Shown: positions 49,306 to 59,184, counted from the stretch's first letter. The stretch is 64,000 nt of DNA from Thermopolyspora sp044507605 (GCA_044507605.1 JBIQJI010000019.1:20732-84731); one strand, 5' to 3'. The notes: generated by a model from the letters alone, not told the origin. Made by a program: numbers and translations.

Positions 49306-50850
49306 ATGTCGTTCGACGCGGATGTGGTGGTGGCCGGCGCGGGGCCGGTAGGGCTCATGCTCGCCTGCGAGCTGCGGCTGGGCGGCGCGTCCGTCATCGT
49401 CCTGGAGCGGCTCACCGAGATCGACGAAACCATCAAGGCCGGCGCGCTCAACACCCCGAGCGTGGCGGCGCTGTACCGGCGCGGCCTGCTGCCCGCCCTG
49501 CGCCAGGCGCAGGAACAGAACATGGCGAAGTTCGCGGCCTTCGCCCGGCAGGCCGGCGCCGCGCCCGGCCCGGACGGGCCCAAGCCTCCGCCCAGGTTCG
49601 CCGGGCACTTCGCCGGCATCCCGCTCAGCGGCGACCTGCTCGACGAGTCCGATCCCGACCTCGCGGGCCACGGCCCCGCCGACACCATCGGCTTGGTCAC
49701 CCAGCAGCAGCTGGAGGAGATCCTCGGCGAGCGGGCCGCCGCCCTCGGCGCCGACGTGCGACGCGGCGTCGAGCTCACCGGGTTCGAGGCCGGCGACGAC
49801 GGGGTGACCGTGTCGGTGGCCGGCGGCGGCACGATCAGGGGCAGGTGGCTCGTCGGCTGCGACGGCGGCAGGAGCACCGTGCGCAAGCTCGCCGGCTTCG
49901 AGTTCCCCGGCACCGACCCCGAGATCACCGCCTACCAGGCGATGGCCGAGCTGGCGGACACCGAGGGCCTGCGGATGAGCTGGAACACCACCCCCCGGGG
50001 CATCTACGCCTTCGGGCCGCTGCCCGGCCGCATCCTCACCGTCCAGTTCACCGGCACGCCCGCCGTGCGCGGCGACGGCACGATCTCCCCGGAGGAGCTG
50101 CAGGCGGCCATCCGGGAGGTCACCGGGGTCGACGTGACCGTCAAGGCCATCACGACCGCGACCAGGTTCACCGACCAGGCCCGCCAGGCCACGACCTACC
50201 GCAAGGGGCGGGTGCTGCTCGCCGGCGACGCCGCCCACGTCCACTCGCCGTTCGGCGGCCAAGGGCTCAACCTCGGCCTCGGCGACGCGATGAACCTCGG
50301 CTGGAAGCTCGCCGCCACCATCAGGGGCACCGCCCCCGATGACCTGCTCGACACCTACACCGCCGAGCGGCACCCGATCGGCGCGTGGGTGCTCCAGTGG
50401 ACCCGGGCCCAGATCGCCGTGATGCGCCCCGACTCCCACGCCCGCGCGCTGCGCTCGGTCCTGACCGACCTGACCCGCACCGTCGACGGCACGACCTACC
50501 TGGTGAAGAAGATCTCCGGCGTGTGGCAGCGGTACGACCTGCCCGGCGACCATCCGCTCGTCGGCGAGAGCGCCCCCGACCTGGAGCTGCTGGACGGCAC
50601 CGCCCTGGCCGACCACCTGCACGAGGGGAAGGCCCTGCTGCTCGACCCGGCCGGCGTCCTCGCCAAGGCGGCCGCGGGCTACGCCGACCGGCTCACGGTC
50701 CTGCACGCCGCGGCTCCGGCGCGCCCCGATCTGGCCGGTCTGCTGGTCCGCCCCGACGGCTACGTCGCCTGGGCCGCCGACGACGGCGACGCCGACCCCG
50801 CGGCCCTCGCCACGTGCCTGTCCACCTGGCTGGGCGCCCCCGCCGCCTGA
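49306..50850 (+). CDS. FAD-dependent aromatic monooxygenase (rifampicin/tetracycline-type)
   Basis: Class A flavin monooxygenase of 514 residues. Dinucleotide motif VVVAGAGPVGLMLACELRLGG, DG motif GCDGGRSTVRKLAGFEF, and GD motif VLLAGDAAHVHSPFGGQGLNLGLGDAMNLGWKLA are all present; a thioredoxin-like C-terminal domain follows. Closest in type are the Rox/TetX-like and polyketide hydroxylases, so drug inactivation or polyketide tailoring are options. A TetR gene is divergent. It is not part of an evident biosynthetic cluster. Confidence 0.93.
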   Translation: MSFDADVVVAGAGPVGLMLACELRLGGASVIVLERLTEIDETIKAGALNTPSVAALYRRGLLPALRQAQEQNMAKFAAFARQAGAAPGPDGPKPPPRFAGHFAGIPLSGDLLDESDPDLAGHGPADTIGLVTQQQLEEILGERAAALGADVRRGVELTGFEAGDDGVTVSVAGGGTIRGRWLVGCDGGRSTVRKLAGFEFPGTDPEITAYQAMAELADTEGLRMSWNTTPRGIYAFGPLPGRILTVQFTGTPAVRGDGTISPEELQAAIREVTGVDVTVKAITTATRFTDQARQATTYRKGRVLLAGDAAHVHSPFGGQGLNLGLGDAMNLGWKLAATIRGTAPDDLLDTYTAERHPIGAWVLQWTRAQIAVMRPDSHARALRSVLTDLTRTVDGTTYLVKKISGVWQRYDLPGDHPLVGESAPDLELLDGTALADHLHEGKALLLDPAGVLAKAAAGYADRLTVLHAAAPARPDLAGLLVRPDGYVAWAADDGDADPAALATCLSTWLGAPAA

Positions 50851-51000
50851 CCGCCTCCCGCGCACCGGCGCGGCCTGCGGCGGCCGCCGGCGCGCAACGT
50901 GCGCGGGACGATGAACGCCCCCTTCCCGCCTTGCGTATCCCAGGTCGAGCAGCCGACCGATCGGGCCATATCCACACGACCTGGAAGGGGATGACGGCCC

Positions 51001-51705
51001 ATGCACCGCAGCCGTCTGATTCTCGCCGCGTGCGGCATCGCCGCGCTCTTGCCCGTGGGGGCGTGCGGCGCCCTCTCCGGCTACCCGAGTTCCGGCGCGG
51101 ATGTGGCCGGTGTGGCGTCCGCGCCGCCGGCGACGAGCCTCGCCGGGGTGGGAGCCGGGGCGGGCGCGGGCGGGGCGACGTCCGCGCCCGCGTCGGACGA
51201 TGACGACAACAGCACCTGGGACACCCAGTGGGGGCCGCTCTCGGCGGCCGACCGGCTGCTGCTGAAGAAGGTGCGGCTGGCCACCCTCTGGGAGATGGTC
51301 ATGGCGCAGGAGGCCGCCCAGCGCGGCAACAGCTCCCGGGTGCGCCAGATCAGCAAGATGATCGCCACGCAGCATCAGGCGCTGGACAAGGCCGACCGCG
51401 ACCTGGCCGCCAAGATGAAGGTCCAGCTCCCGGTGCGGCCCACCGACCAGCAGCAGGAGTGGATGGCCGACATCACCGGCAAGACCGGCAAGGCGTACGA
51501 CGCCGCCTTCGTCAAGTGGCTGCGCCTGGCCCACGGCCAGATCTTCGGCCTCATCGGCCAGGTGCGCGGCACCACCCAGAACACGCTCATCCGGGAGTTC
51601 GCCGAGCAGTGCAACAAGGCGGTGCTCGGCCACCAGCAGATGCTGGAGAGCACCGGCCTGACCACCCCCGAGTCGTTCCCGGACCCGCCCGACGTGTCGG
51701 CGTAG
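51001..51705 (+). CDS. DUF4142 lipoprotein
   Basis: A 234-residue exported protein. The signal peptide (RSRLILAACGIAALLPVGAC) ends in lipobox VGAC, then a Gly/Ala/Ser-rich tether. The DUF4142 domain is recognised by LSAADRLLLKKVRLATLWEMVMAQEAAQRG, DKADRDLAAKM, and a ferritin-like helical pattern up to GLTTPESF. GGAAGGGG precedes the ATG. Family members are predicted metal- or stress-related helical bundles; function is unknown. Confidence 0.88.
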   Translation: MHRSRLILAACGIAALLPVGACGALSGYPSSGADVAGVASAPPATSLAGVGAGAGAGGATSAPASDDDDNSTWDTQWGPLSAADRLLLKKVRLATLWEMVMAQEAAQRGNSSRVRQISKMIATQHQALDKADRDLAAKMKVQLPVRPTDQQQEWMADITGKTGKAYDAAFVKWLRLAHGQIFGLIGQVRGTTQNTLIREFAEQCNKAVLGHQQMLESTGLTTPESFPDPPDVSA

Positions 51706-51721
51706 CGGCCCTGCCGGGCGC

Positions 51722-52423
51722 TCAGGCCGGCGCCGCCTGCTGCCGCTTCAGGAAGTGGCGGCGGCAGCCCTCGCAGCAGAACGCGTACGTCGTGCCCTCG
51801 TGCTCCAGCGTGATGGTGGCCTTCTCCAGCGGCACGGTCATGCCGCAGATCGGGTCCATGGCCATGCCGGACGGCAGCGCGTCGGGGTCCACCGACCTGG
51901 CCTGAGAGATCAGGTCGTTCAGCGCCGACTCGCCGACGACCCGGCCGAAGGCGCCGTACGCCCCCTCGGCCGTCCCGACGACGTGGATCTCCGCGTGCGG
52001 CCGGTCGTGCAGCCGCCCGGCGTCGCGCCCGGCCGCCCGTTCGGCGTCGGCGAGGATCGCCGTTATGGACGTGACCAGGTGAGGGGTGAGCTCCTTGCGC
52101 CAGGGGTTCGGGACGTGCACCCGCACCACGTAGCGCGGCTCGGCCGGCTCCACCGGCTCCCCGGCGGCGATCCAGACCGCGGGCTCGTGCACGATCACGT
52201 GGCTGATGGAGTCGAGGAACTTCAGCACACCCGGGTCGGTGTGCGCGCCGGTGAGCATGTCCTGGTCACCGGCCAGCTCCTGTGCCTTGTCCAGCAGGCC
52301 CCGCTGCGTCAGCCGCCCGGCCAGCCGGCGCAGCTCCTCCTGCGAGAACGTTCCCTTGGGTACGAACAATTCGGCGAACATCATGGGCCCGACGATGCCG
52401 GGCCGGTCTGCCAGACGCCTCAC
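51722..52423 (-). CDS. Tautomerase-like protein with C-terminal YHS metal domain
   Basis: A 233-residue protein with two parts. Residues 1-170 resemble two tandem tautomerase (4-oxalocrotonate) units: MFAELFVPKG, then AEIHVVGTAEGAYGAFG. The last 50 residues are a YHS domain: DPICGMTVPLEKA and FCCEGCRRHFL, with Cys residues likely to bind copper or another metal. The GTG at 52423 overlaps the stop of the SARP gene as GTGA, so the genes are coupled; an ATG at 52384 is an alternative start. I infer a metal-linked accessory role. Confidence 0.82.
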   Translation of the reverse strand: MRRLADRPGIVGPMMFAELFVPKGTFSQEELRRLAGRLTQRGLLDKAQELAGDQDMLTGAHTDPGVLKFLDSISHVIVHEPAVWIAAGEPVEPAEPRYVVRVHVPNPWRKELTPHLVTSITAILADAERAAGRDAGRLHDRPHAEIHVVGTAEGAYGAFGRVVGESALNDLISQARSVDPDALPSGMAMDPICGMTVPLEKATITLEHEGTTYAFCCEGCRRHFLKRQQAAPA

Positions 52424-55400
52424 ACGCGGCTGTCAGCGGGCTCACCGAGCCGGGCCGCCACCAACGCGAGCGCGTCGTCGCCGGTCAGGGCCCGGCCGGC
52501 GGCGTACTCCGCCCGGTAGCCGTCGTCGCCCAGCGCCCGGCGCAGCCCGGCCGCCGCCCGCGCCACGTCGGGGTCGTGTTCGTCGGGCCCGCCGCGCAGC
52601 GCGGCGGCGGCGCCGAGCAGGCGCGCGGCGCCACGAGGGTCCCCGCCGCCGCTCGCCAGCAGGGCGGCCCCGACCGCCACGCGTGCCGCCATCGGCAGGT
52701 CGGGCATCCGCACGGCGAACGCCAGCGCGTCGCGCAGATGCGTCTTCGCCCCGGTGCGGTCGCCCCGATCCACGGCGAGGAAGCCGAGCGCCGAGCGCAG
52801 GTAGGCGTCGGAGGCCGCGGCCTCGCCGAGATCGCGGGCCGCGAGGTCGAGCTGCCGCGACGCCTGGGCCAGGTCGCCTTCGTGCCGGGCGAGATCGGCG
52901 AGCGCGGCGCGCACCGCGGGCGCCGGGCCCGGCCCCGCGCCGTCGGTGAGCAGCGCCAGCAGGTCCGCCCGCGCCGCTTCGCGGTCGCCGGCGCACATGC
53001 GCACCCTCGCCAGCTGGGCGCGCTGGAAGCCGTCGGGCACGCCGAGCTCGCGCATCAGCCGCACCGCCTCCTCCAGCGCCGCGGCCGAGCCCGCCAGGTC
53101 GCCGGCCATGCTCCCGGCCATCGCCAGGTACGTCAGCGCGGTGGCCAGCCACCAGCGCTCGCCCGCCGCGCGGAACCCCTCGACCGCGTCGGCCAGGGCC
53201 GCGTGCAGCAGCCGCACGTCGCCCAGGTTGCCGCTGAGCATCGAGCGGGTCAGCGCCAGCATGCCCCGCCACCACGGATCGGCCGGCGGCGGCCGCCGAT
53301 CGAGCGTGGCCACGCCGGCGGCGGGGTCCTTGGCGAGGAGCGCGCGGAGCGCACCGGCCATGGCGGCGGCCGGGTGCTCCGGCAGGTGCGGCGGCCGGGG
53401 CAGCCGCGCCGCGAGCTCCGCCCGGTCCGCGAACACGGCGTGCAGCAGGCATTCGGCGGTGGCGCTCAGCCGCACCTCCGGCGGCGCCTCGCCGGGCACC
53501 CGGAGCGCGGCGGCGAGCCGCTCGGCGGCCACGCCATGGCCCTCGTGCATCGCCCACACGAGGCCCTGTGGCGCGGCCAGCCGCACGGCCGCCGACGCGT
53601 CGCCCGTCTCGCGGGCGCGCGTCNNNNNNNNNNGGCGAACCGCAGGGCGGCGAGGAGGCTGTCGCGCTCGGCGGCGTGGACGCGCAGCCACGGCAGCTCG
53701 CCGGGGCCGCGCAGCCGCGGCGCGGCGCGCTCGGCGAGGTCGAGGAAACAGGCCGCGTGCTCGGCCCTGACCCGGTCGAGCCGGCCCGTCTCGGCCAGCC
53801 GCTCCCGGCCGTACCGGCGGATCGTCTCCAGCATGCGGTATCTGCCGTCGTCGACCTGGAGCAGCGAGCGGTCCACCAGGGCGTCCAGCGTCTCCCACGG
53901 CACCCCCAGCCGGGCCGCGTGCTCGGGGTCGAAGGACCCGGGGAAGACCGCCAGCCGGTCGGCCTGCCGGCGCTGGTCCGCATCGAGCAGATCCCAGCTC
54001 CACGCCATCACCGCGCGCAGCGTGCGATGCCGGGACGGCGCCGTCCGTCCGCCGGTCAGCAGGCCCAGCCGGTCGTCGGCCGCGCCGGGCGATCGGCCGG
54101 TCGCGCCGCCGGTCGCACTGTCGGACACGCCGTCCGGCAGGCCATCGGTCACGCCGTCGTCGGTGCCGACCGCCAGGCGGGCCGTCAGCGTCTCCAGCGA
54201 CATGGTGCGCAGCCGGGCCGCCGCCAGTTCCATCGCGAGCGGCAGCCCGTCCAGGGCGCGGCAGACGGCGGCCACCCGCTCCCGCGCGGCCGCGTCGCCG
54301 CCGTCCCAGGCGCGCGCGAACGCCGGAGACACGGCCGCCGCGCGGTCGGCGAACAGCCGGACGGCGGGACTGTCATCGGCGGGGGCGCCCGGCGCGGGCA
54401 ACGGCAGCGGCGGCACCGGGCACAGCGCCTCGCCGGGGATGCCGAGCGGTTCACGGCTCGTGGTGAGGATGCGCAGCAGGGGGCACCGGGCGAGCAGCTC
54501 GCCGGCGAGGCGGGCGGCGGCGTCCAGCACATGCTCCAGGTTGTCGAGCACGAGCAGCGTGCCGACCGGGGCGAGGGCCCGGACCAGCGCCGACATCGGG
54601 TCGGCCGCGCCGGGCGGACCGGACGGACCGGCCTGCGGCCCGCCGAGCACGCGGGCCACGGCCCTCGGCACCTCGTCCGGATCGGTCACCGCGGCCAGCT
54701 CCACCAGCCACACGCCGCCGGTGGTCTGGAGTTCTCCGGCCGCGACCGTCGCCAGCCGCGTCTTGCCCGCGCCGCCCGGCCCGACCAGCGTGACGAGCCG
54801 CCCCTGGGCGAACCGCTCCCGAATGCGCGCCCGCTCCGCCTCCCTGCCGAAGAAGGCCGTCACGGGCGCGCGCAGGCCGCCGCGCGGCGCCGGGCGCGCG
54901 GCCGGCTCCGCGCGCAGCAGCCCCAGGTGGACCCGCCGCAGCTCGGGCCCCGGGTCGGTGCCGAGCTCGTCGGCGAGCAGGCGGCGGAACTCCTCGTAAC
55001 CGGCGAGCGCCTCGGCGTCCCTGCCGGTGGCCCTGAGCGCCTCGATCAGCAGGCCGCGCAGCCGTTCGCGCAGCGGGTGGGCGGCGGTCAGCTCGCGCAG
55101 CTCCGCCACCAGCGCGGCCGGGTCCGCGCCGGCCGCCAGGTCGGCCGTCAGCCGGTCCTCGACGCAGGTGAGGCGCAGCTCGCCCAGGCGGGCGGCCACG
55201 GCCTCGGCGTACGGCGCGCCGGCGGCGTCGGCGAGCGGCTCGCCCCGCCACAGGTCCAGCGCCTCCCGGAGCAGCCGCCCCGCGCGCTCCGGTGCCGCGG
55301 CACGCAGCGCCTGCGCGCCGTCCCGGGCGAGCCGCTCGAAGCGGTGCGCGTCGACCGTCTCGGGCGGGACGTCGAGGCGGTACCAGCCGCCGCCCGGCAC

Positions 55401-55640
55401 CACGGCGGCGCCGGCGGGCAGCGCCCGCCGCAGCCGCGACACCAGCGAGTGGAGCGCCGGTGCCGGATGGCGCGGCGCCCGCTCGGGCCACAGCGCGCCG
55501 GTCAGGGACTCGACGGCGACCGGCCGTCCGGCGTCCACCGCCAGCCGGGTCAGCAGCGCGCGCAGCCGCGCTCCGCCCATCGGCACGGTCGCGCCGTCCG
55601 CCCCCGTGATCTCCAGCGGTCCGAGAATCGCGATCCGCAT
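52420..55640 (-). CDS. SARP/AfsR-like BTAD regulator with NB-ARC ATPase (interrupted by assembly gap)
   Basis: Large regulator beginning at the ATG at 55640. Domains: OmpR-like DNA-binding domain (residues 1-90; VPMGGARLRALLTRLAV), BTAD (about 95-240; ALAGYEEFRRLLADELGTDPGPELRRVH), NB-ARC/AAA ATPase with Walker A GPGGAGKTRL (287-296), then TPR-like helices to the stop at 52420. Ten Ns at 53624-53633 break the frame, which resumes shifted; a true gap of length 2 (mod 3) would restore one gene. It is thus a single gene with missing sequence, not a pseudogene. SARPs with ATPase domains control antibiotic clusters; no cluster is in view. Confidence 0.88.
53624..53633. other. Run of 10 Ns (assembly gap)
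   Basis: Placeholder of unknown true length inside the SARP-like gene, between about residue 669 and the following TPR region. Confidence 0.99.
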
Positions 55641-55939
55641 ACCGCCACTCTGCCACCCGGGCGGGGTGCCGCCGCGGGCCGGTCTTTTGACGCCGGCATG
55701 ACACGGCCGGGTCTATGGTCCCGCCGGAATCGGTCGCGGCCGCAAGGCGGTGCGTGTCGCCCGGGACGGCGCGGGCCCGATCGGCGAGGTGCGTCCGCGC
55801 CGCGGGCCGCCGTCGCCGGATGCTCCGCACGGCCGCCCGCTCGGTTTCCGCCGGGAGGTACGCCGGTTCGAGATGACCGTGATCGAGGCACAATGCAATA
55901 TTTGTCCACCACAAAAGCTGACGGAGGTGAGTGCCTGAC
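55641..55939. other. Gene-free divergent spacer of 299 bp
   Basis: Upstream region shared by the SARP-like gene (leftward) and the DUF929 gene (rightward). A short ORF from 55698 is basic and Arg/Pro-rich and does not look like protein. The end (55895-55917) is AT-rich and may carry the DUF929 promoter. Nothing else can be supported. Confidence 0.5.
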
Positions 55940-56851
55940 ATGTCGCAGTCGAAGGAGAAGCGCAGACGCGTCGAGGCGATGCGCGCCGAACAGGCCCGCC
56001 GCAGGAGGGCGCGGGCGCGACGTCGCAGGATCACGATGATCACAGCACCCATCGCGGCGGTCGTGGTGGCGGTGGGCGCCATGGTCGCGGTGCGGCTGGC
56101 CGGGTCCGATACGGCCACGGCCACGGCCACACCCGAGCAGACGTCGGCCACGGCGCTCACGACCACCGTGAACAAAATCACCAGCGTGGCGCCCGAGACG
56201 CTGGCCAAGGCCGGTGCGCCGGGCGGCGACGCCAAGCTGATCCCGGTGACCGGGCAGCGGCCGCTGACGACCGAGGACGGCAAGCCGCGCATCCTGTACG
56301 TCGGCGCGGAGTACTGTCCCTACTGCGCGGCCGAGCGCTGGCCACTGATCGTCGCGCTGTCCAGGTTCGGCACGTTCGACGGGCTCGACCAGGCCTATTC
56401 GTCCGATTCCGACGTGTTCCCGCACACGCCCACGTTCACGTTCCGGTCGGCGAACTTCATGAGCAAGTATGTAAGTTTCACCCCGGTCGAGACCGAATCG
56501 GAGCAGGGCCACTCGCTGGACAGTCTCACCGAAGCCGACCAGGCCCTGGTGGACAAGCTGAACGCCCCGCCGTACGTGCCCGAGTCGTCGAAGGGGTCCA
56601 TCCCGTTCATCGACCTCGGCAACAAGTACCTCATCTCCGGTGCGTCGTACTCGCCCGACGTGCTGAAGGGCAAGACCCACGCGCAGATCGCCGACGCGCT
56701 GTCCGACCCGACCAGCGAGATCGGCAAGCAGGTCGACAGTGTCGCCAACATGATCACGGCGGGCATCTGCGCGATCGACGGGAACGAGCCCGCGACGGTG
56801 TGCGACGACCCGGTGATCAAGAAGATCAGGGAGGGTCTCGGTGGGAAGTAA
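55940..56851 (+). CDS. DUF929 thioredoxin-like membrane-anchored protein
   Basis: A 303-residue protein: basic N-terminus, one transmembrane helix (ITMITAPIAAVVVAVGAMVAV), then an extracytoplasmic domain with thioredoxin-fold redox motif CPYC (about 126-129) in ILYVGAEYCPYCAAERWPLI. The rest matches the DUF929 family. It is followed by a VKOR gene with an 11-base overlap, so the two are expressed together. The pair probably forms disulfides in secreted proteins, the VKOR re-oxidising the thioredoxin-like protein. An in-frame GTG at 55931 is an alternative start. Confidence 0.9.
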   Translation: MSQSKEKRRRVEAMRAEQARRRRARARRRRITMITAPIAAVVVAVGAMVAVRLAGSDTATATATPEQTSATALTTTVNKITSVAPETLAKAGAPGGDAKLIPVTGQRPLTTEDGKPRILYVGAEYCPYCAAERWPLIVALSRFGTFDGLDQAYSSDSDVFPHTPTFTFRSANFMSKYVSFTPVETESEQGHSLDSLTEADQALVDKLNAPPYVPESSKGSIPFIDLGNKYLISGASYSPDVLKGKTHAQIADALSDPTSEIGKQVDSVANMITAGICAIDGNEPATVCDDPVIKKIREGLGGK

Positions 56852-57311
56852 CGCGCGCGCGGCCCGCGCGAAGCGCACGGCCGCCCGATGGGTACCGATC
56901 ACCGGGACGGCGCTGGCGCTCGCGGGGCTGGCCGTGTCGGCCTACCTGACGATCACGCACTACACGACGCCGCGGGCGCTCGCGTGCCCCGACACCGGCG
57001 CCATCAACTGCGTCAAGGTCACCACGAGCCCTCAGTCGGTGGTGCTCGGCGTCCCGGTCGCGGTGTACGGGCTGGTCTTCTTCGCCGCGATGACGGCCCT
57101 CAACCTGCCGCCCGCGTGGCGCCGGCCCGGGCCGCTCGTGTGGGCGCGGATCGCGGTCGCCGCCGCGGGGATCCTGACGGTGCTGTACCTCGTCTACGTG
57201 GAGCTCTTCCAGGTCGACGCGATCTGCCTGTGGTGCACGGCGGTGCACGTGCTCGCCTTCGCCCTGTTCGCCGTCTGCCTGATCGGATCGGCTCCGATGT
57301 TGGACGTGTAG
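56841..57311 (+). CDS. Vitamin K epoxide reductase (VKOR) family protein
   Basis: Membrane oxidoreductase of 156 residues with four hydrophobic segments. The quinone-linked active pair is CLWC (129-132) in the last-but-one helix, and the loop Cys pair is at C49 and C57. In bacteria VKOR replaces DsbB, passing electrons from a DsbA-like partner to the quinone pool. Overlap with the DUF929 gene supports that partnership. Confidence 0.93.
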   Translation: MGSNARAARAKRTAARWVPITGTALALAGLAVSAYLTITHYTTPRALACPDTGAINCVKVTTSPQSVVLGVPVAVYGLVFFAAMTALNLPPAWRRPGPLVWARIAVAAAGILTVLYLVYVELFQVDAICLWCTAVHVLAFALFAVCLIGSAPMLDV

Positions 57312-57320
57312 AACAGTGGC

Positions 57321-57842
57321 ATGGGAGAAATCGAGCCGGACCCGACCGGCTCCGATCCGGCGGCGGTGACCGCGGCGGTGCTCGCCGCGACGCGGGTGCT
57401 GGTCGGCATCGCCGTCCGGTCGCTCGACACCGCCGGCGCCGCGAACGGCGGCCCGGCGGGCGAGAAGGTGACGTTGCCGCAGTTTCGCATGCTCGTCGTG
57501 CTGGCCGGCCACGGGGAGATCAAGCTGGTCACGCTGGCCGACCGGCTGGGCGTCAATCCGTCGACCGCCATGCGGATGGCCGACCGGCTCATCGCCTCGC
57601 GGCTGATCAGCCGCGAGGCGAACCCGCTCAACCGCCGCGAGACTCTGATCGGTCTCACGCCGGCCGGTCGGCGCGTCGTCGACGAGGTCACCGGCCGGCG
57701 CAGAGACGAGATCCGGGCGATCATCTCTCGCATGTCGCCCGAGCACTGCCAGGCGCTGATCGCCGCGCTGGCGGCGTTCAACGCGGCGAGTGGGGAGCCG
57801 GCCGCCACCGGCATCCACCCACTCGGCTGGCCGGAGGCCTGA
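57321..57842 (+). CDS. MarR family transcriptional regulator
   Basis: A 173-residue winged-helix regulator. Core: LPQFRMLVVLAGHGEIKLVTLADRLGVNPSTAMRMADRLIASRLISREANPLNRRETLIGLTPAGRRVV, with the wing residues DRRE-type replaced by NRRE. It follows the VKOR gene by 9 bases and may belong to the same unit. Ligand and targets are not known; redox control is possible given its neighbours. Confidence 0.92.
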   Translation: MGEIEPDPTGSDPAAVTAAVLAATRVLVGIAVRSLDTAGAANGGPAGEKVTLPQFRMLVVLAGHGEIKLVTLADRLGVNPSTAMRMADRLIASRLISREANPLNRRETLIGLTPAGRRVVDEVTGRRRDEIRAIISRMSPEHCQALIAALAAFNAASGEPAATGIHPLGWPEA

Positions 57843-57898
57843 ACCGGTCGCACGGCGGTCGACCGGTGCAGGCCCCCAGTCGTTTCGGGCGGCCGGCG

Positions 57899-58237
57899 TC
57901 AGGAGCCCTGTTCCGCCGGTCGTCCGATCCTGATTCGCCACACCTCCGGGCCGGACTCGACGTAGTCCCAGGTGAACGCGCCGGGGTGCGCCTGCTCGAA
58001 CTGGCCGAGCAGCGGGCGCGGGTCGTGGTTGTTCACCAGGGTGAACGCCTCGCCAGGGGCGAGCCGGTCGAAGCGGGCGAAGATCGTGGGGTGGCGCCGG
58101 GCATGCGGGATCTCCCGCACGTCGATGACGTCCAGGTCATCGAGCGCGGCACCGTCGATGGCCGGCGACTGCTCCTGTTCCAGGAGCGGCAGGCTCTTGT
58201 CGGTACCCTCGACGGGAGTCTCGGATGGCGAAGCCAC
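57899..58237 (-). CDS. DUF2249 domain protein
   Basis: A 112-residue protein. The DUF2249 core is LDVIDVREIPHARRHPTIFARFDRLAPGEAFTLVNNHDPRPLLGQFEQAHPGAFTWDYVESGPEVWRIRIGR. The start GTG at 58237 has GAGAGGAG about 9 bases upstream; an earlier in-frame GTG at 58258 lies on top of that site. DUF2249 proteins often occur with nitrate, nitrite or NO-handling genes and hemerythrins. Here the nitrate reductase and an Fe-S-type regulator are close. The fold (SirA-like) suggests protein or sulfur contacts. Confidence 0.9.
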   Translation of the reverse strand: MASPSETPVEGTDKSLPLLEQEQSPAIDGAALDDLDVIDVREIPHARRHPTIFARFDRLAPGEAFTLVNNHDPRPLLGQFEQAHPGAFTWDYVESGPEVWRIRIGRPAEQGS

Positions 58238-58326
58238 GGTAGGTGTCTCCTCTCGCACCTCACTGGGTTGTCACCATTATTACAGGTACTATTAGGACAA
58301 ATACAGGAGGGGTGGTGTTCGGGGTG
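58238..58326. promoter_or_regulatory. AT-rich divergent promoter region
   Basis: Between the DUF2249 gene and the helix-turn-helix gene. TTGTC (58268-58272) and GACAA (58296-58300) form an inverted pair 23 bases apart, and a TACTAT -10-like box lies at 58287-58292. GGAGG at 58306-58310 is the ribosome site for the rightward gene. The regulator encoded next door probably binds here. Confidence 0.4.
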
Positions 58327-59184
58327 ATGGCAGCGTCTCGGGGGCACGCGTCCCAGGAGCACCCCCGCTCACCCGACCACACGCGGCCTCGCGATCCTGC
58401 CCTGCAGGAGCCCACGCGGGCCCCGGAACACACTCCGCGCAGGCGCGCGGTCCTGGAGGCGCTGCGGGCCGCCGGCGAGCCGCTGGGCGTCGCCGAGCTC
58501 GCCGAGCGGCTCGCCCTGCACCCCAACACGGTGCGGTTCCACCTGGACGCCCTCGTCTCCGAGGGCGCGGTCGAGCGGGCGGTCGAACAGCCGTCCGGGC
58601 CCGGCCGTCCCCGCACCGTCTACGCGGTGCGGCCCGGCATGGACCGCGGCGGCGAGCGCCGCTACCGCCTGCTGGCCCAGATCCTGCTCAGCAGGCTGGC
58701 CGCCGAGGGCCCGGCCGCGGAGACCGCCGCCGTCGAGGCCGGGCAGATCTGGGGCCGCCACCTGGTGGAGCCGCTGCCCCCGTTCCACCGTCCCTCCGCG
58801 CCCGAGGCCGTGGACCGGCTGACCGCGATGCTCGCCGACCTCGGCTTCGACCCCGACCCCGCCGACGCGACGACCGGCCCGCCGTCACAGGTGCGGCTGC
58901 GGCACTGCCCGTTCCTCGAACTGGCCGAAGAGTACGGCTCGATCGTCTGCCCCCTGCACCTCGGCCTGATGCAGGGCGCCCTGACGGAGCTGCGCGCTCC
59001 CGTGGCGGCGGGCGTGCTGGAGCCGTTCGCCGAACCCGACGCCTGCCTGGCCCACCTCGTGCCGGCCCAGGCGCCCAAGCCGCAGCAGACGCGCGAGACC
59101 GCCGCCGGCGCCCCCGCGCAGGGTTACCCCGCGGGAGGGTCCGCGCCGCACCCCGTCACCCCGCACATGGAGGGTCACCGATGA
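58327..59184 (+). CDS. Helix-turn-helix regulator with Fe-S-type cysteines
   Basis: A 285-residue regulator. Winged helix: LGVAELAERLALHPNTVRFHLDALVSEGAVER. The C-terminal domain carries Cys residues HCPFLELAEEYGSIVCPLHLGLMQG with 13 residues between the first two, and a later DACLAHL. This pattern is like SufR/NsrR-type predicted Fe-S regulators of the ArsR/DeoR class. Likely senses NO, O2 or iron and controls neighbouring genes. Several in-frame GTG codons precede the ATG at 58327. Stop overlaps the next start by 4 bases. Confidence 0.88.
   Translation: MAASRGHASQEHPRSPDHTRPRDPALQEPTRAPEHTPRRRAVLEALRAAGEPLGVAELAERLALHPNTVRFHLDALVSEGAVERAVEQPSGPGRPRTVYAVRPGMDRGGERRYRLLAQILLSRLAAEGPAAETAAVEAGQIWGRHLVEPLPPFHRPSAPEAVDRLTAMLADLGFDPDPADATTGPPSQVRLRHCPFLELAEEYGSIVCPLHLGLMQGALTELRAPVAAGVLEPFAEPDACLAHLVPAQAPKPQQTRETAAGAPAQGYPAGGSAPHPVTPHMEGHR

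Noticed and set aside
49264..51633. Long leftward open frame over the monooxygenase and DUF4142 genes
   Set aside because: No domain and antisense to two well-defined genes.
52420..55640. Reading the SARP-like gene as a frameshifted pseudogene
   Set aside because: The frame change coincides exactly with ten Ns, so it reflects an assembly gap, not a mutation.
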